Assembly: GCA_003993805.1 (NCBI GenBank)
Contig: RSEF01000002.1
Location: 8,571,829-8,635,828 of the forward strand
Direction of reading: 5' to 3'
Length of the DNA stretch: 64,000 nt
DNA from: Himantopus leucocephalus
Lineage: Eukaryota > Chordata > Aves > Charadriiformes > Recurvirostridae
In this document: piece by piece, positions 25,441-37,030 of the stretch
Numbering within the stretch: position 1 is the first letter of the stretch
Layout: the number at the start of each line of letters is the position of its first letter
Program-made: the position numbers and the translations under genes
The notes under the pieces: generated by a model
What the model was told of the DNA's origin: nothing
The model's input: the letters and a program-made list of their open reading frames with translations, nothing else
The model's database searches: none

Positions 25441-28400
25441 AGTTCTTTTTAGGAAAAAAAAAAAGAAAAGAAAAAGAAAAGATATTCTTAAAACTCCTCA
25501 TAGTCTGGGCTCTGAGGCTGTGGAAATTTTGAAGAAAAGATTTGCTGTGTTTAGATACATCAATCCTACCCTTGTTATGGTGGGACATATTTTCAGACTT
25601 GAAAATTTAGTAGGCATGCAAATCCTGAAATAGGTGGCCTATTTCCCTGCCATGTATTTCTAAAACACGAACTAGTCTAATAAGTCAAGAGTTCAGCGGG
25701 AGATTTTTAAAGAGAGAGACATTTTTATGAGTAATGAGCATATACATAATCACATTAACTAATTGTTTGTAGAATTATACCATAATCTGTTGTATTTCTT
25801 TTTAGAAGGAATACTCTTGCTGCTGCATATAAGGCAAGACAGACTGATTTCTGATCTCTCTCTGTTCTTTACCAGGCTGCAGTGCAGTGAGTGTGCATGG
25901 CAATAGAATGCATGGCTGAGGTTATCATCCCAATCTGGAAACACAAGGTTCATGTATTTCGTGAGGCTCATGTAAGGATAAAATGGCACTGGAGACAGAT
26001 ACTGAATCTGCTGGAATCTGGTCTTTTCATGTATGAGGTTCTCATTTATTTGATCAGGTGTCCCTAGTACTCCTGGCATAGAATATGGGTGTTGTGCTAC
26101 TTTTCAACTGGGTTTTGGGCAACTGCCTGAATACTGGCAATTTCATAGGAATCCTCACACCTTTTAAGTTTTTCCTGAGGGAATTGAGGCCAATGTTAAA
26201 TACTGTTGCTGGACAGCTTCTTTAATGTCTGTCTTTCTTGATTTTTAGCAGTGTGAACACAACAGTGCCCAAGAGAAAGAAAATCAAAGAATTAGTGGTT
26301 TCTGTCTGTCACAGCATTGTAGACTGCTCCTTAGGTAGTCCTTACAGAGATATGTATCAGCTGACCACTTTTGTCACCCTCCTTAAGAACTTCTCCAGAA
26401 TTATCGTGGACTTTATTTTATTTTTTAGGTCTTATTTTTGGACTCTGCTGTGTTTACTGCTGGCTTAAGAAAATCACACAGTAGCATGTCCAAGGTGGTT
26501 TAAAATAAACTCTGGTCTTGTGCTGGTGGCTGATGCTGAGAACTGACTCAAGGTCTGGGGTTAGTACATACTGCTGGGGATGTGCCTCCCTTCAGCAATT
26601 GCTCTTCTCACTCCTCCTTGATCCCAGCAGCTGGAAGTGGAAATTGCTTTCCCCCTCTTTACCCTTTTCTCTTGACTGCTTTTAGCAGGCAAAGCAGTCA
26701 TAGCTGGTGTGCACCAGCCCCTTGCCCACGGATAGGCAGCTCTCGAGCCCTGGCATTCTGGCTCCTCCTTGCCAAGCAATGCATTGAGAGTGGAGATACG
26801 GTGTGAAAGGAATCAGGCCTGATACGGGCCCATGAAGGCATGTGGTTAAAAGTGCTGAAGCTACTGTCACCTGTTCAAATAGACCCCTCTACTGGATTTA
26901 ATCTTTTGTATTCATTAGAGCAAATAACAAGCAGACAGTTCCTAGCATATCTTTAAGTCATTTTAAAGATGCTTTGAAATACCTCCATACACCTCAGCCT
27001 GAGGCCTGTGGCCAATATACCTGTTTTTTTCCAGGTGTGGAGGGAGGATCGCAGCTTGTGCTGGAGCTGGATGGGCTGTTCCTCACAGCTTCCCATCAGC
27101 ACGGGGTTTGCCTGCAGCCTAGTCAATGCCCATGCTGCTGCAAAATGGTTTTAGCAACCAGAGAAAACTCAACTTTATCCATCCTAAAGGTGGCCTCTTT
27201 ATTTGACTCTCTAAGGCATTCCGTATGGTATTCCAGACCCATATTTCTGAACTTTGATTTTGTTTTTTTTTTTTAAAATTTAGCTTTCTATCTGCAATAC
27301 TAAGGAGACTGTGCTATGTATAAGGAAAGTGATACCATTGTCCGGTCAATGAGGGGAAGCCAATTTGATGTCAAGGCACAAAGACATTGAAACATGGCCA
27401 GGTGGAACTTTCTATGGAATGCATCTTTCTAAAAATTCAAAAAGACTAGAGGAAAAAAATGTATCTAAGATCAGCACTAAAGAAAGAAAATCTTCAACAT
27501 GAAGGACGCTCTTGTGTGAGCCTACTAAGTGAACAACTGTTAAAAAACTGTAGATATAATCACTCAAAATAAATAATGAGGTAGGGAGGAACAACAAAAT
27601 TATTTTTGTCAGCTCATCTTAGATTAGCTTCTAGAGTAAAGTACCACCACTAGAGGACACTGATCTTTGCTGAACCCATCCAGGCAATTGTCAGACTAGG
27701 TCTTCTGGTAGATTATTTCTGGCAACATGTGAATCTGTAGGGTAAAGACCCAACACAAAAAGAATCTTACAGGTCTAAATGAATACTTTCACCTGCAGGG
27801 CATAATCTGCACGTACTTTCATTGTTTAATAAAAGCTGGTTACTAAAATTAAATTCTTCAGCAGATTTGGTCCATTCAGCTTCTGTTTTCAAGAGTGTTG
27901 GGTATCTGCCTTGTTATCCATGGGGTTAATACCTTTTCCCTTTAAGGCTCATTTTTAGGTTTTAAGCTGAAATGCGGTTATTTCAGAATTTAGGGTGAAA
28001 ACCAGACTGCCTCATTTAGGTACCGAATTTAGAGCTGCTGAACGCTGCACATCTTCTCCAAGGAAGGGGATGTCATCCACTTCATTTGCCATCACTGATC
28101 TCCCTGAGAGACAAGTGAAGACATATCCACACAGGGAGATTCGGGCACCTCCTTTCCTCCACTGATTAGAAGGTACCTTGGGAGACTTCAGAATTCAGCC
28201 CTGTCCCTGTTTCCAGGATCCAGTGTGTCTAGTGCTCCTCTGCTGAAAGGTGCTTTGTGTAGTGTCTTCTGTCTGACTTCTGCTTCTTGCTGCAGGGGTT
28301 AGAAAGTGAAGCAGGAGATGGAAGACAACTTACTAAAGTTAGTCTAAGCAGTTTTAATTCCCGCATTGTAGGAGAGTGCTTTATGTACCAGTCCTGAGCA

Positions 28401-29583
28401 ACGGCACTGTCCTCTTGATGGTCCCGCGGTTCATCTTCAGGCATAAAAGCAACAGAAGAAGATAGACAACATGCAAGAGAGAACATGACTCTTGCAGCAC
28501 TCAGGAGGAAGGAAAACTGCTGGTCCAAACTAGTTTTCGAGCATGTATGCATTTTACTTTAGTAAACATTGAAAGCATTTGTAAAGTAAACCTTAGTCTA
28601 AATCAAAAAATGTCTCCACCCCAAATGTCCTAGGTTCTGGGTTCAGGTTCTACCTTCCTCTGGTTGAGATGTGAATTCAGTACTATTCAAGCTGAACACA
28701 GGTGTGGCCAAAATTTTGAACCTTCTCCAGGGGAAACAGGTGGAGTGGAGATGCCACTGTGCTTGACTTTGGATAGCAAAAGAGAGGCTGGATGTGAAAG
28801 TGACGCTTACCTCCTCAGAAAATGTGCTTTCTGGTATTGCCGGGAGGACTGTAGTTAAGTACTCAGACAACTTTCAGGCTGTAGAGAAATGCCTCGCAAT
28901 TTTAGTGTAGTGCTCAGCACTCTTAAAAATGGTCGAGCTGGCCTTCATTGCCTGTGTCCCCATTTAAGCAAATATTAGGTGGATTGAACCCTACCTTACT
29001 TAAGATTTCAGTGGGGATTAGACTGACATTTAGGTTTAAGGAGTGCAATTCCCAATGTCAGACCTATTTCTGTTCTGTAGATTATTCTTCATTTTTGCAG
29101 AAAATGATTCAATTGAACTAATCTGACAGGGCTGACTGGATGTCCATTATGGTGCTGCATTACAATTGCTAAACAGAGTATTGGAAGGGCACTAGGTACA
29201 GTCTGGTAAAGACAATACATAATTTGAATGATGGCACTAAGGGAGCATTTCAGGGTTCGGTAAGTGGGTTTCTGAAGACACTTGGCAATTGGGAGGAGGA
29301 AAAGCAAATGAGAGCAACTGCTCGTGAGACTGACATACCTCAGCGTAACATTGAGCTACATGTTGCTCTCCTTGGGCTGGGAGCAGGCTTGGCAAGTGCT
29401 AGCAATCAAGCCATCTGTATAACTGGATCAGATTTTTCCTACCAAAATGGATCAATTTACAGGATTGTTTTGACAGGCATGTTGGGAAATACAGAACATA
29501 TAGTTTTCATCATTATTTACTTCTGTTTTTCCTCTTTTTCCCTGTGACATTGCCCACTGGCTTTTATTGGAGTTTGAGCTCCA

Positions 29584-29632
29584 TTTAGCTCAGCATGTAG
29601 AGCGGCCATGCTGCCAGTGTCGTTCCCCGCAG
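29584..29632 (+). repeat. tRNA-like box A/B remnant (uncertain)
   Basis: TTTAGCTCAGCATGTAGAGC at 29584-29603 closely resembles a tRNA D-arm and box A (TAGCTCAG..GGTAGAGC). A weak box-B-like cgttccccgc follows at 29621. The spacing is short for a tRNA, and no acceptor stem can be closed. At best it is a pseudo-tRNA or tRNA-derived SINE fragment. Confidence 0.25.
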
Positions 29633-31973
29633 AACTCTTCCTGTTCTTTCATTTACATGTTTCCTTCTTGTTCTTTAACCGGAAGGGGAGGCTTTGAGCC
29701 TCAAATGCATAAATCATTAGGTCCAGGTCAAAAGTAGACAATCCATTATTCAAAGTGGTTGTTCTCAGTCATCAGATATGTAGCTTATCTTGGGAATTTC
29801 TTGGAAACGCGGCATCCATTTGTAGCATTCTTCAGATAATTGCAGCATTAAGCTGAAATTTTCATCTTCCAAGCTGAAGAGAACTGGAGCTGGAAACTTA
29901 AAAAGGACCCCAAAAGAATTATGGCAAACTGTGAGATGTATCACATTTTGTTTTAGCTACTATTGTCATATCTTAGCACAATTAACTTGAAGGAAGATGC
30001 AAAAGAGAAATCTACTGCAAATGATATGAGAGCGAAAGTAGCAAACCCAAAGCAAGCACTATCTTTGTATCTCAGCTGGCAACAGCTATGTCATCTGCAA
30101 AAAGGTGCTATGCCATCCAATAGTTTATTCTTCGCAAGACCAAATACTGGATCAAAGATGATCAGAAACCTTTAAAGCAATCATAAAATGGAGTGGTAAA
30201 ATCAAGAAGGACTGTTAAAGACACTGCAGGAGCCATTCATTTTCTTTGGCAGAAGAAGGGTTGGCCAGCCTCAAGAGAACGAGCAAAGCATAAATAGGCC
30301 TTTCAGTAGGCCTTTTGCTGCCTTTTTTTTTTCCCAGTACATGTTTTGTATCTTTGAGGCCTATGTAAGTTGTGATTTCTCTTTTAAGGGTTCGCCATTA
30401 CTGTTGTATTGAAATGTCTTATCACAGGCTCCCAAAAGAAGACGCGTATGTGTTGGACCTGTGTCGTAGCATGTCTGGAAACTGAGAGGCCGTAGCCTAG
30501 AGACTCTCTCTGTGCCATGCTGCTCTGAGTGAATTGGAGCCAGCAAGAACTGCCACCAAAAAAGGGTGGGCCCTCTCCCGTCCCCCAGTATAGGGAACTG
30601 AAATGACCATCTTGACAGTTCAGACAAAGCAATGTGAACCCTGCTGCCACCCTTAGCTTTCCTCCAAGTCTTTGGCCTTGATAAAATAGTTTCATCATCA
30701 GGGTTATCTAAAGAGTCTTTCTACTCTCGCAATTTCTGTCTGGAGTATCTCAATATTTTTTCCTTATCTGAACAACTATTTTTTGTCTTTCTTTCTTGGT
30801 TTATGTAACACTTTCCTTTGAATTAATTCCATAGTTGTTGAACCCTCACAACCAATAGATGAATCATATTCATTAAAAAAACCCCAATCTATAGTACAGA
30901 AACTTCTTCCCATGTAGGACTGAATCAAGCAAGCTGAAAACCAAGCATAGTACGTGAAAGATCGCAAATAGCGGCTGTTCCACAAGTACTGTGTGCTTGC
31001 ACTGCAGATGTGTGGGAGGGCCACAGGCAGGAGGATAGATGATATTTGCAAGTTGTCTTCTGGTAACAGTCCTTGTATAAACCTGAAATCAGATGGGTGA
31101 TGTGGGTGCACAGTGCCGTTGCAGTGTAGGCTAGTTTGCTTAACACTGTGCTGGTGGGAATAGTGTACTCTCTCTGTGTAAACAAAGCTAAAGGCAATCA
31201 CCGTACCAAGTGGAAGCCATGCAATGCTGAGCAACACTAAACAAAAGCAAAGCAGAAATAGAGTGTGGAAAATGACATTCTGGCATTTTTGGAGAAAGGT
31301 TTTGAATATTCAACTCTCCTACAGTACAACTGTCACAGAACTGTAATAAACAATACTAGTATGTATGAATGTTAAGAAGCTGGAAAACTTATATTGGAAA
31401 ATATTGTGATATAAATTAAGCATTCTTAATGTGAATCCTCAGATGTGATAGTATGATCAATAATAGTACTGGTACCAAAGAGTACTGGTTCTACACCTTT
31501 ACTGTGCTGTTATGAATGACAATTCTTAGCCTAACAAACGATATGTGAGTTTGTGAACCTATATGTTTTAATTTGGTATTGGACGAGAGTTACTAAGACT
31601 ACTCCTGGATGCTCAGGTTTGCAAAAGAATGGCCTTCCAGACCATTTTCTCTCCCATTTTCTCTCCATCGTTCAGATGCTCTGATTACATCCCCCATTAC
31701 TGTTACTACTTTGGCTTGTAGCAGCATACCTTGTTTTTGAAGTTGGAGAATGCTTTTCCAGGGGAGGAGGGGTAAGCAGGGGGTAGGAGGTTGAGCTTTT
31801 ACAAATGAGACTCCCTTGGTTAAAAAAATGACACTGATGTACGCAGCAGACTTTGCCTGTGCCACTGCATAGACTTGCCATTACAGTAAAAGCCCACTTG
31901 CTGACACCAATCATTTCCATAAAATTTAAGCCAACATCTTTGGGAGAAAAGATTTAATTAACACATAAGCCCC

Positions 31974-32005
31974 TGAGTCACTATGACAATCTGCTTTCAT
32001 AGTGA
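31974..32005. promoter_or_regulatory. AP-1 consensus next to a 9-bp hairpin
   Basis: TGAGTCA at 31974-31980 is a perfect AP-1 site. Its last three bases begin a perfect inverted repeat, TCACTATGA (31978-31986), 10-nt loop, TCATAGTGA (31997-32005). Any regulatory role is inference, since single AP-1 sites are frequent by chance. Confidence 0.25.
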
Positions 32006-32340
32006 TGGGAATAATCACATTTCTACCCACTGTCAGCCCTTGAAATATAGGGGTATTATGAATAATCTATAGTACTTTTTTTTTTTTCCTTACAGAAACA
32101 ATCAGATTCTTTTGTTACTTTCACACAAGAACATTTCTGTCTTAGACATCTTGAAAAAACTCTAAATTTATCTGGTGCCTTGAGGGGGTACCTCTGCTTG
32201 TGTGACAGGAGTTCTCTTGAGCATTTTGGGTTAGTAGCACGAAGGCAGGCTGAACAATTCCAGCCTAACCAAGATCCACATGAGACATCCCATTATTTAA
32301 ATAGAGGTGCCCTTAGGGCAGTGTATGCAGAACCCAGTGC

Positions 32341-32364
32341 AATAAATAAATAAATAAATAAAAA
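32341..32364. repeat. Microsatellite (AATA)n
   Basis: About five AATA units followed by an A run. Confidence 0.95.
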
Positions 32365-33640
32365 GTGCTCACTGCAGACAATAAATAAAACTGTGGCGAT
32401 GATTACCATGATATAAAATTAGATTCAAAAACTTTCACTGTGAAGCAGAAATAATAACCTAGGTACAGAGCTTTGAAAAATCTTTTTTTCCCCTTAGTCT
32501 AGTTGAAAAGATCATGTTTAACAGTATATTTTTTTTTTGACACTTCCTTCTCCTACTTCTTATAAATCCTTGAAGGAAAAAATACAGAACCTTTTTCCCC
32601 TGGGTTAGTCTCATCAAAGTTGTTTCTCAGTTACCGTGGCACAAGTTAGATAAGTATGAAGCACTTAAGGTCTGATTTTACGATCTTTGGGGCTTTAACA
32701 ATGTTGAGAATAATTCTATTACCACAATTTAGACAGAGAATGTTGTATCTGTTGTTCTCACTGGACGTTGTGATATCATTTCCTTATCTTTTTACTTTCT
32801 TAATACTTTTGTATTTGGTTCCACAGTACTGAACAAAAACTAAACAAAGTATGATCTATATATTAGGGACAGAATGTTCTTAATGCATCTTTAGAGTTGT
32901 AACAACTCTAATAACCTGAAATTTTTGCAAACATAAATTTTGCATCTAGATAAGTGCTTTTTTAAATGTTAGCAGTCCTCTTGTGTTAGGCTTGGTTGCA
33001 ACCTGTTTTCTAAATTAAAAAATGTAAATGTGGCATTGACAAAGGTTAAAAAGATTTAAAGCGGGTTCTGTCAGCAATGCATACAGACACCACACTAAAT
33101 CCTATGTATCTAATCAGTGTCCTCTGGACTGTGTGCCTTGCTCCATTGTTTACTCTCAAATCCATAATAATTTTGTATCCTTTCACTGGGCGAAGATTCA
33201 TTTTAAAAACTAATGAATTTAAAAATATGCTTTTCCCTTGTCCATTTGATACTGAGCCTGCAATTTGACTTTCATTGTTTGTTTCCCTCCTTGTCTCGTC
33301 AATCCTTTTCTCTCTTTCTGTCCTTTTACTTTATTACATTTTTTATTGAGGACTGAGATGAACTGGTTGCTGCATCATGGGCCCATTACACTTCCTAACA
33401 ATTCCATTTACACCTTATTGTTTGTCTTATTGCTGGAAAATTCAGGTGATTCATCATGCCCGAAGAAGCACCTGATCCCAATTCCCTTGATATCACGATC
33501 ACTATGTGACAGGAATACAGTTAGTGGTGGCTTTCAGACTCTAAGAGGCCAAGGTGATAACTCTTTTGGGACTTTTAGCCTCTCAAGTATTGATGAGTTC
33601 CATTTTCGTAATGCTCTGTTTTCTTGCTCCCTTTCAACAG

Positions 33641-33727
33641 CCCCCTGAGTGTGGAAAAGGGCTTGGAGTTAATAAAGGAAGTGGCAGATCTCCTGAAGCT
33701 GCAGATGAGTGCCTTCGATGATGTCAA
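33641..33727 (+). CDS. PTPRN2: PTPRN2 exon, mature ectodomain first helix (87 nt)
   Basis: Phase 2 in and phase 2 out, between acceptor tttcaacag and donor CAA|GTACGT. The GA left from the previous exon plus C makes Asp, and the frame reads DPLSVEKGLELIKEVADLL then LQMSAFDDV. This matches the human DPLRPEEGRRLVEDVARLL and PSSAFADV segments residue for residue in length. It should form the first amphipathic helix of the ferredoxin-like mature ectodomain, a module known in this family to mediate association in the granule lumen. An open frame extending upstream of 33641 is intronic. The exon is a multiple of three, so skipping it would keep the frame but delete the helix. Confidence 0.93.
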
Positions 33728-34029
33728 GTACGTACATGGAATTCGTCCCTTTTTATTTTATTGGATTTCTCATTATTTTTGAATAGTTTGTCTTACAAGG
33801 AAATATCTACTCTTTAATGCCAAAATTAATGAGAGCATGCGGGAGACAAAAAAGAATATCGTGGTGATCTTTATAACGTCCCCTACAGACAGGAACAAAT
33901 TATTTGAAAAAAATTATAAAGACTGGAATTTTCCTATGCTTCCGTAGGGAAAAATAGTCTGTTCAACGGGCTGTAAAAATATTACCAACCTTATGTAACA
34001 GTTTCCCGCTAAAGACAGTCTTGTTAAGG

Positions 34030-34145
34030 GTCATTATACCCAGCATTGCTGAGGGGAAAAATGACATCAGAGATGGATAAGAACTTGGGTCCCTGGCTTT
34101 GACTCTGGCACGTGGCACACTAGGTCATGCCGCTTGGTCAACTAC
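34030..34145 (-). repeat. Possible MIR relic
   Basis: Blocks ttatacccagcattgctgagggg, gacatcagag and gaacttgggtccctggctttgactctgg follow the order of a complemented MIR ('tatccccattttacagatgagg', 'gcacagag', 'gaacccaggtctgtctgactcc'). The match is weak but collinear. Confidence 0.35.
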
Positions 34146-35834
34146 TCATTTAACAAGTCACAGGGAGTTCAGCTATGTTGAGCTACTGGTTTTCTTCATG
34201 TGATTCATACTGATGAATGCTCTGCATGTTAATATCCTGAACTAGGAAGTCATGATTTGCCATGTTCAGTAAAAATTTTGAGATTGAGGATTTTCTGAAA
34301 TCATTTTGGTAGGAACACTTACTTCACAAAACTTAATTCTTCCTTTGAAGAACTGAAAACAAAAATAGTTTGATAGAAAAGTACTGGAAAAGAAGGGTCA
34401 GCTGTGGGAAGGTTTTGACAGCTTGCTAGAAAGAAGTCACATCTTGGTGCACAGAAAATAACTGATGTCTGGGGAGCATCCAGTTGCTGTCTATGTTTCA
34501 GAGGGTTTGGGGCTGCTTGTTTTGGCCCATGAGTCTGGTTCCTGAAGTGCAGCATCTTACTCAGCCTTACTTGTGCTGCCATCAGCTTTTGTTTAACCTT
34601 CCATTCCAGTGAATGTAATTCATCGTTTAATATTGTGTTTTAAGCCATAGCTGAAGATGTTTCATCTTCAGTGGAAGTGTTTATTACTATTTGGAAAAAA
34701 AATTCTACCCCTTCTATTACTGTTTATGTAGGGAGAAATAGACTACTGGTGAGAAAATCTTTTTAGAAATCTGACAAATACCAGGCATATCGGCTTTAGT
34801 TGTTTGTAAGAAAAATATTCCCATATTTTGTTTGCTAGAGCAATTCTTTGTATTGCTGAAAGTATTTTTGCTTGTATTTTATGAAATGTATTTTATATGA
34901 AAACTGAGGTTTGAAATTACAAAAAATGACAATGTTATAGGGTCTTCCTTGTAAAGAGAATTTGCAGCCTTGACTTTGAATACTAGCAGATAAAGTCTGC
35001 TGCACATTTAAAGGGGTAATCCCATGGAACGTCTCTGCTGGAATCAACGGGTTCTGCTTCATTAACTTCATGCATTTACAGTACAAGAGCACTTTCACCT
35101 ACCTTTCTAATTGTTAGCATAAAGCCTTTTGGTTATTTTTTTTAATCATTTGATAAATAACAACAACATTGCAATTGGCAGGCTGTAAATTTGTTCTGTA
35201 ATGAAAAATATCCCTCCAGTGATATAGCTAGCTATGAACAACCTTTTTGTTTTTTTAATGTGTGACATTAGGGAAGCTGCTTATTTTGTGTCCATTAATA
35301 TGCAGTCATATGACTGTACTGAAAGTACTTGTATTGTATAGTCGGTATATTAAAAGTGTGTTTTGAATGACAGTAACTCCACACAGGACCAAGTATTCTG
35401 TCTATCAACAAAGTCTTTTCCTTTCAAAAAGATCTATAATTCTGTGAAAGGTTATCCCAAATCTCAAGTTAGTGAAGAATTCATCCTTAACTTTTCTTTA
35501 CTCAAGAAAATGAGGTGCTTTGACTCAGGTTAAACCCATGAAATGCTAAAGAAATGTGGAGTTGGCCAGTAAATATAGCAGTAGTAGAGGCTTTAGAAAA
35601 AGGTCTCACCAAGCAAAGAATTAACGCTTTTTGGATTTGTTCTTTTGTCAACACTACATAGCCATTGTTGGAAAACTGGATGAATTTGAAGGCTCTGGTT
35701 AGCTTCTGAGTGGCATCATGGAGAAGAGGTTTCAGGAGAGACTTGATATCATGGTTATTCCTAATCCACCTTTGACATATCAAAGTGTGAGAATAAGGGC
35801 TCTCAGGAAACATGTTTTTTACTTGGCCTAAGGC

Positions 35835-35900
35835 ACTATGGGTGACTTGATGATCTTAAAGGTTCCTTCCAACCTAGACAATTCAATAATTTTATGATTT
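35835..35900 (+). mobile_element. CR1 3' tail, short
   Basis: The segment ggtgacttgatgatcttaaaggttccttccaacctagacaattcaataattttatgattt is the CR1 3' UTR end with a decayed terminal repeat. The copy is extremely 5'-truncated, with no ORF left. Confidence 0.8.
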
Positions 35901-36177
35901 AAATTATTTTTGTTTACTGGCAACTAGAAGTACTCTTTTTCTTAGGGACTCAGTTTTTTAAAAAGTCTACTTTGAACTCCGGCCTGACTATTAGCTTGGT
36001 GTAAAATTCTCAAGTTTCTCTTTTCCCTCCAAGAATTTTGAATGGTTAGAAAATAACAGTGTAGACTTGAACTTTTTAGACTATTGCAAAGATTTCAGAG
36101 TAAAGACATGTTAATGAGAATCACGGGTCTAATTTGAGAGTATAGACAAAGCCATTGCATTCAACAGGAATAGTGTA

Positions 36178-36283
36178 AGACACTAAGGGACATGATTTAG
36201 TGGTGGTTTTGACAATGTTAGGTTGATGGCTGGACTTGATGATCCTAAAGGTCCCTTCCAATCTAGACAATTCTATGATTCTA
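36178..36283 (+). mobile_element. CR1 3' tail
   Basis: From gggacatgatttagtggtgg through ggctggacttgatgatccta to ctatgattcta. It is better preserved than the tail about 0.3 kb upstream and has the same orientation. It is 5'-truncated to roughly 100 bp. Confidence 0.9.
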
Positions 36284-36899
36284 AGAGGAACTGAGGAGAC
36301 AGGGTGAGTGATGAGTTCTTCTAAAGTTCTTTAAATTCTCAATTAAGAGTTTCTTGTCCTTTTCTCTGCAAAAAAATATTACTTTTAAAGGGACTGCTTG
36401 ACGAATACATTACTACTTTTAGTTACTTTTGTCTGCAAATATCTTTCGGTCTTCCCTATATTTTTAGTTTTTTCCTGTGCTTTGGAGTTTGGTAAGTGAA
36501 CAAGTGATTTTGCCATGGGTTCCTACCAATTCCTGTGTTAGTCCCTGATTAGTTGATGCATGGTAGTAATCAACTTGTCTTATCTTCTCTTGTTCACAAT
36601 CCTGCCAACTTTAACTGATGGCTTGCAATTCACAGTATAGCCTCAGGCTTGGCTCCCAGAGCGTTCAGTCCACTTCTACAGTTGGTTTGTTGTCAAGTGT
36701 GCATTGACATAAACTTTGCACACCCTGTGAAGCAGATGAGTGGGAATAGATTTGGGGAATTCATAATTAGAAATATTTCAGCGTTGAAGAAAAGATCCAA
36801 CATGTTATCTGTCACTTTTGGATACAGCCTGAATCTTTATGGAAGTAATAGTTATGCTTAATATGTTTTGTTAATGATTATGTAGCTGTCAAATAAATT

Positions 36900-37030
36900 C
36901 CATTATTTCTTATTACATCATTAGAGACCATTAAAAGGATATTAGCATGCTGATGTAATTATGCAAGCAGACGTAAAATGACTATAGTTATGATTTTATA
37001 ATCTAATTATGGGTGTCCAATGCCCCTGGT
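36900..37030. promoter_or_regulatory. AT-rich, conserved-looking non-coding island (candidate)
   Basis: A dense run of homeodomain/POU-type words, including ttattacatcatta, gatgtaattatgcaa and tctaattat, with no repeat signature or open frame. It resembles conserved non-coding elements near neural and endocrine genes. This is a visual impression only; conservation was not measured. Confidence 0.2.

Larger units (their letters stand above)
14233..33640 (+). other. PTPRN2: PTPRN2 intron, about 19.4 kb
   Basis: Donor GTAAGT at 14233 and acceptor ttgctccctttcaacag ending at 33640. Named contents: a CR1 3' fragment at 15780-16163, a MIR relic at 24118-24205, an old CR1 relic at 25195-25440, a tRNA-like remnant at 29584-29632, an AP-1 motif beside a hairpin at 31974-32005, and an AATA microsatellite at 32341-32364. 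Between these I see only AT-rich DNA with a few GC-richer patches (15100-15310, 21700-22040, 26560-26840, 28020-28540, 30420-30660). The patches contain short open frames but no homology I recognise. Confidence 0.85.

Noticed and set aside
30776..31237. 153-codon minus-strand open frame
   Set aside because: The translation is rich in Tyr, His, Ser and Cys without domain structure, no family is recognised, and the overlapping frame at 30925-31197 is equally open. It is consistent with a chance frame.
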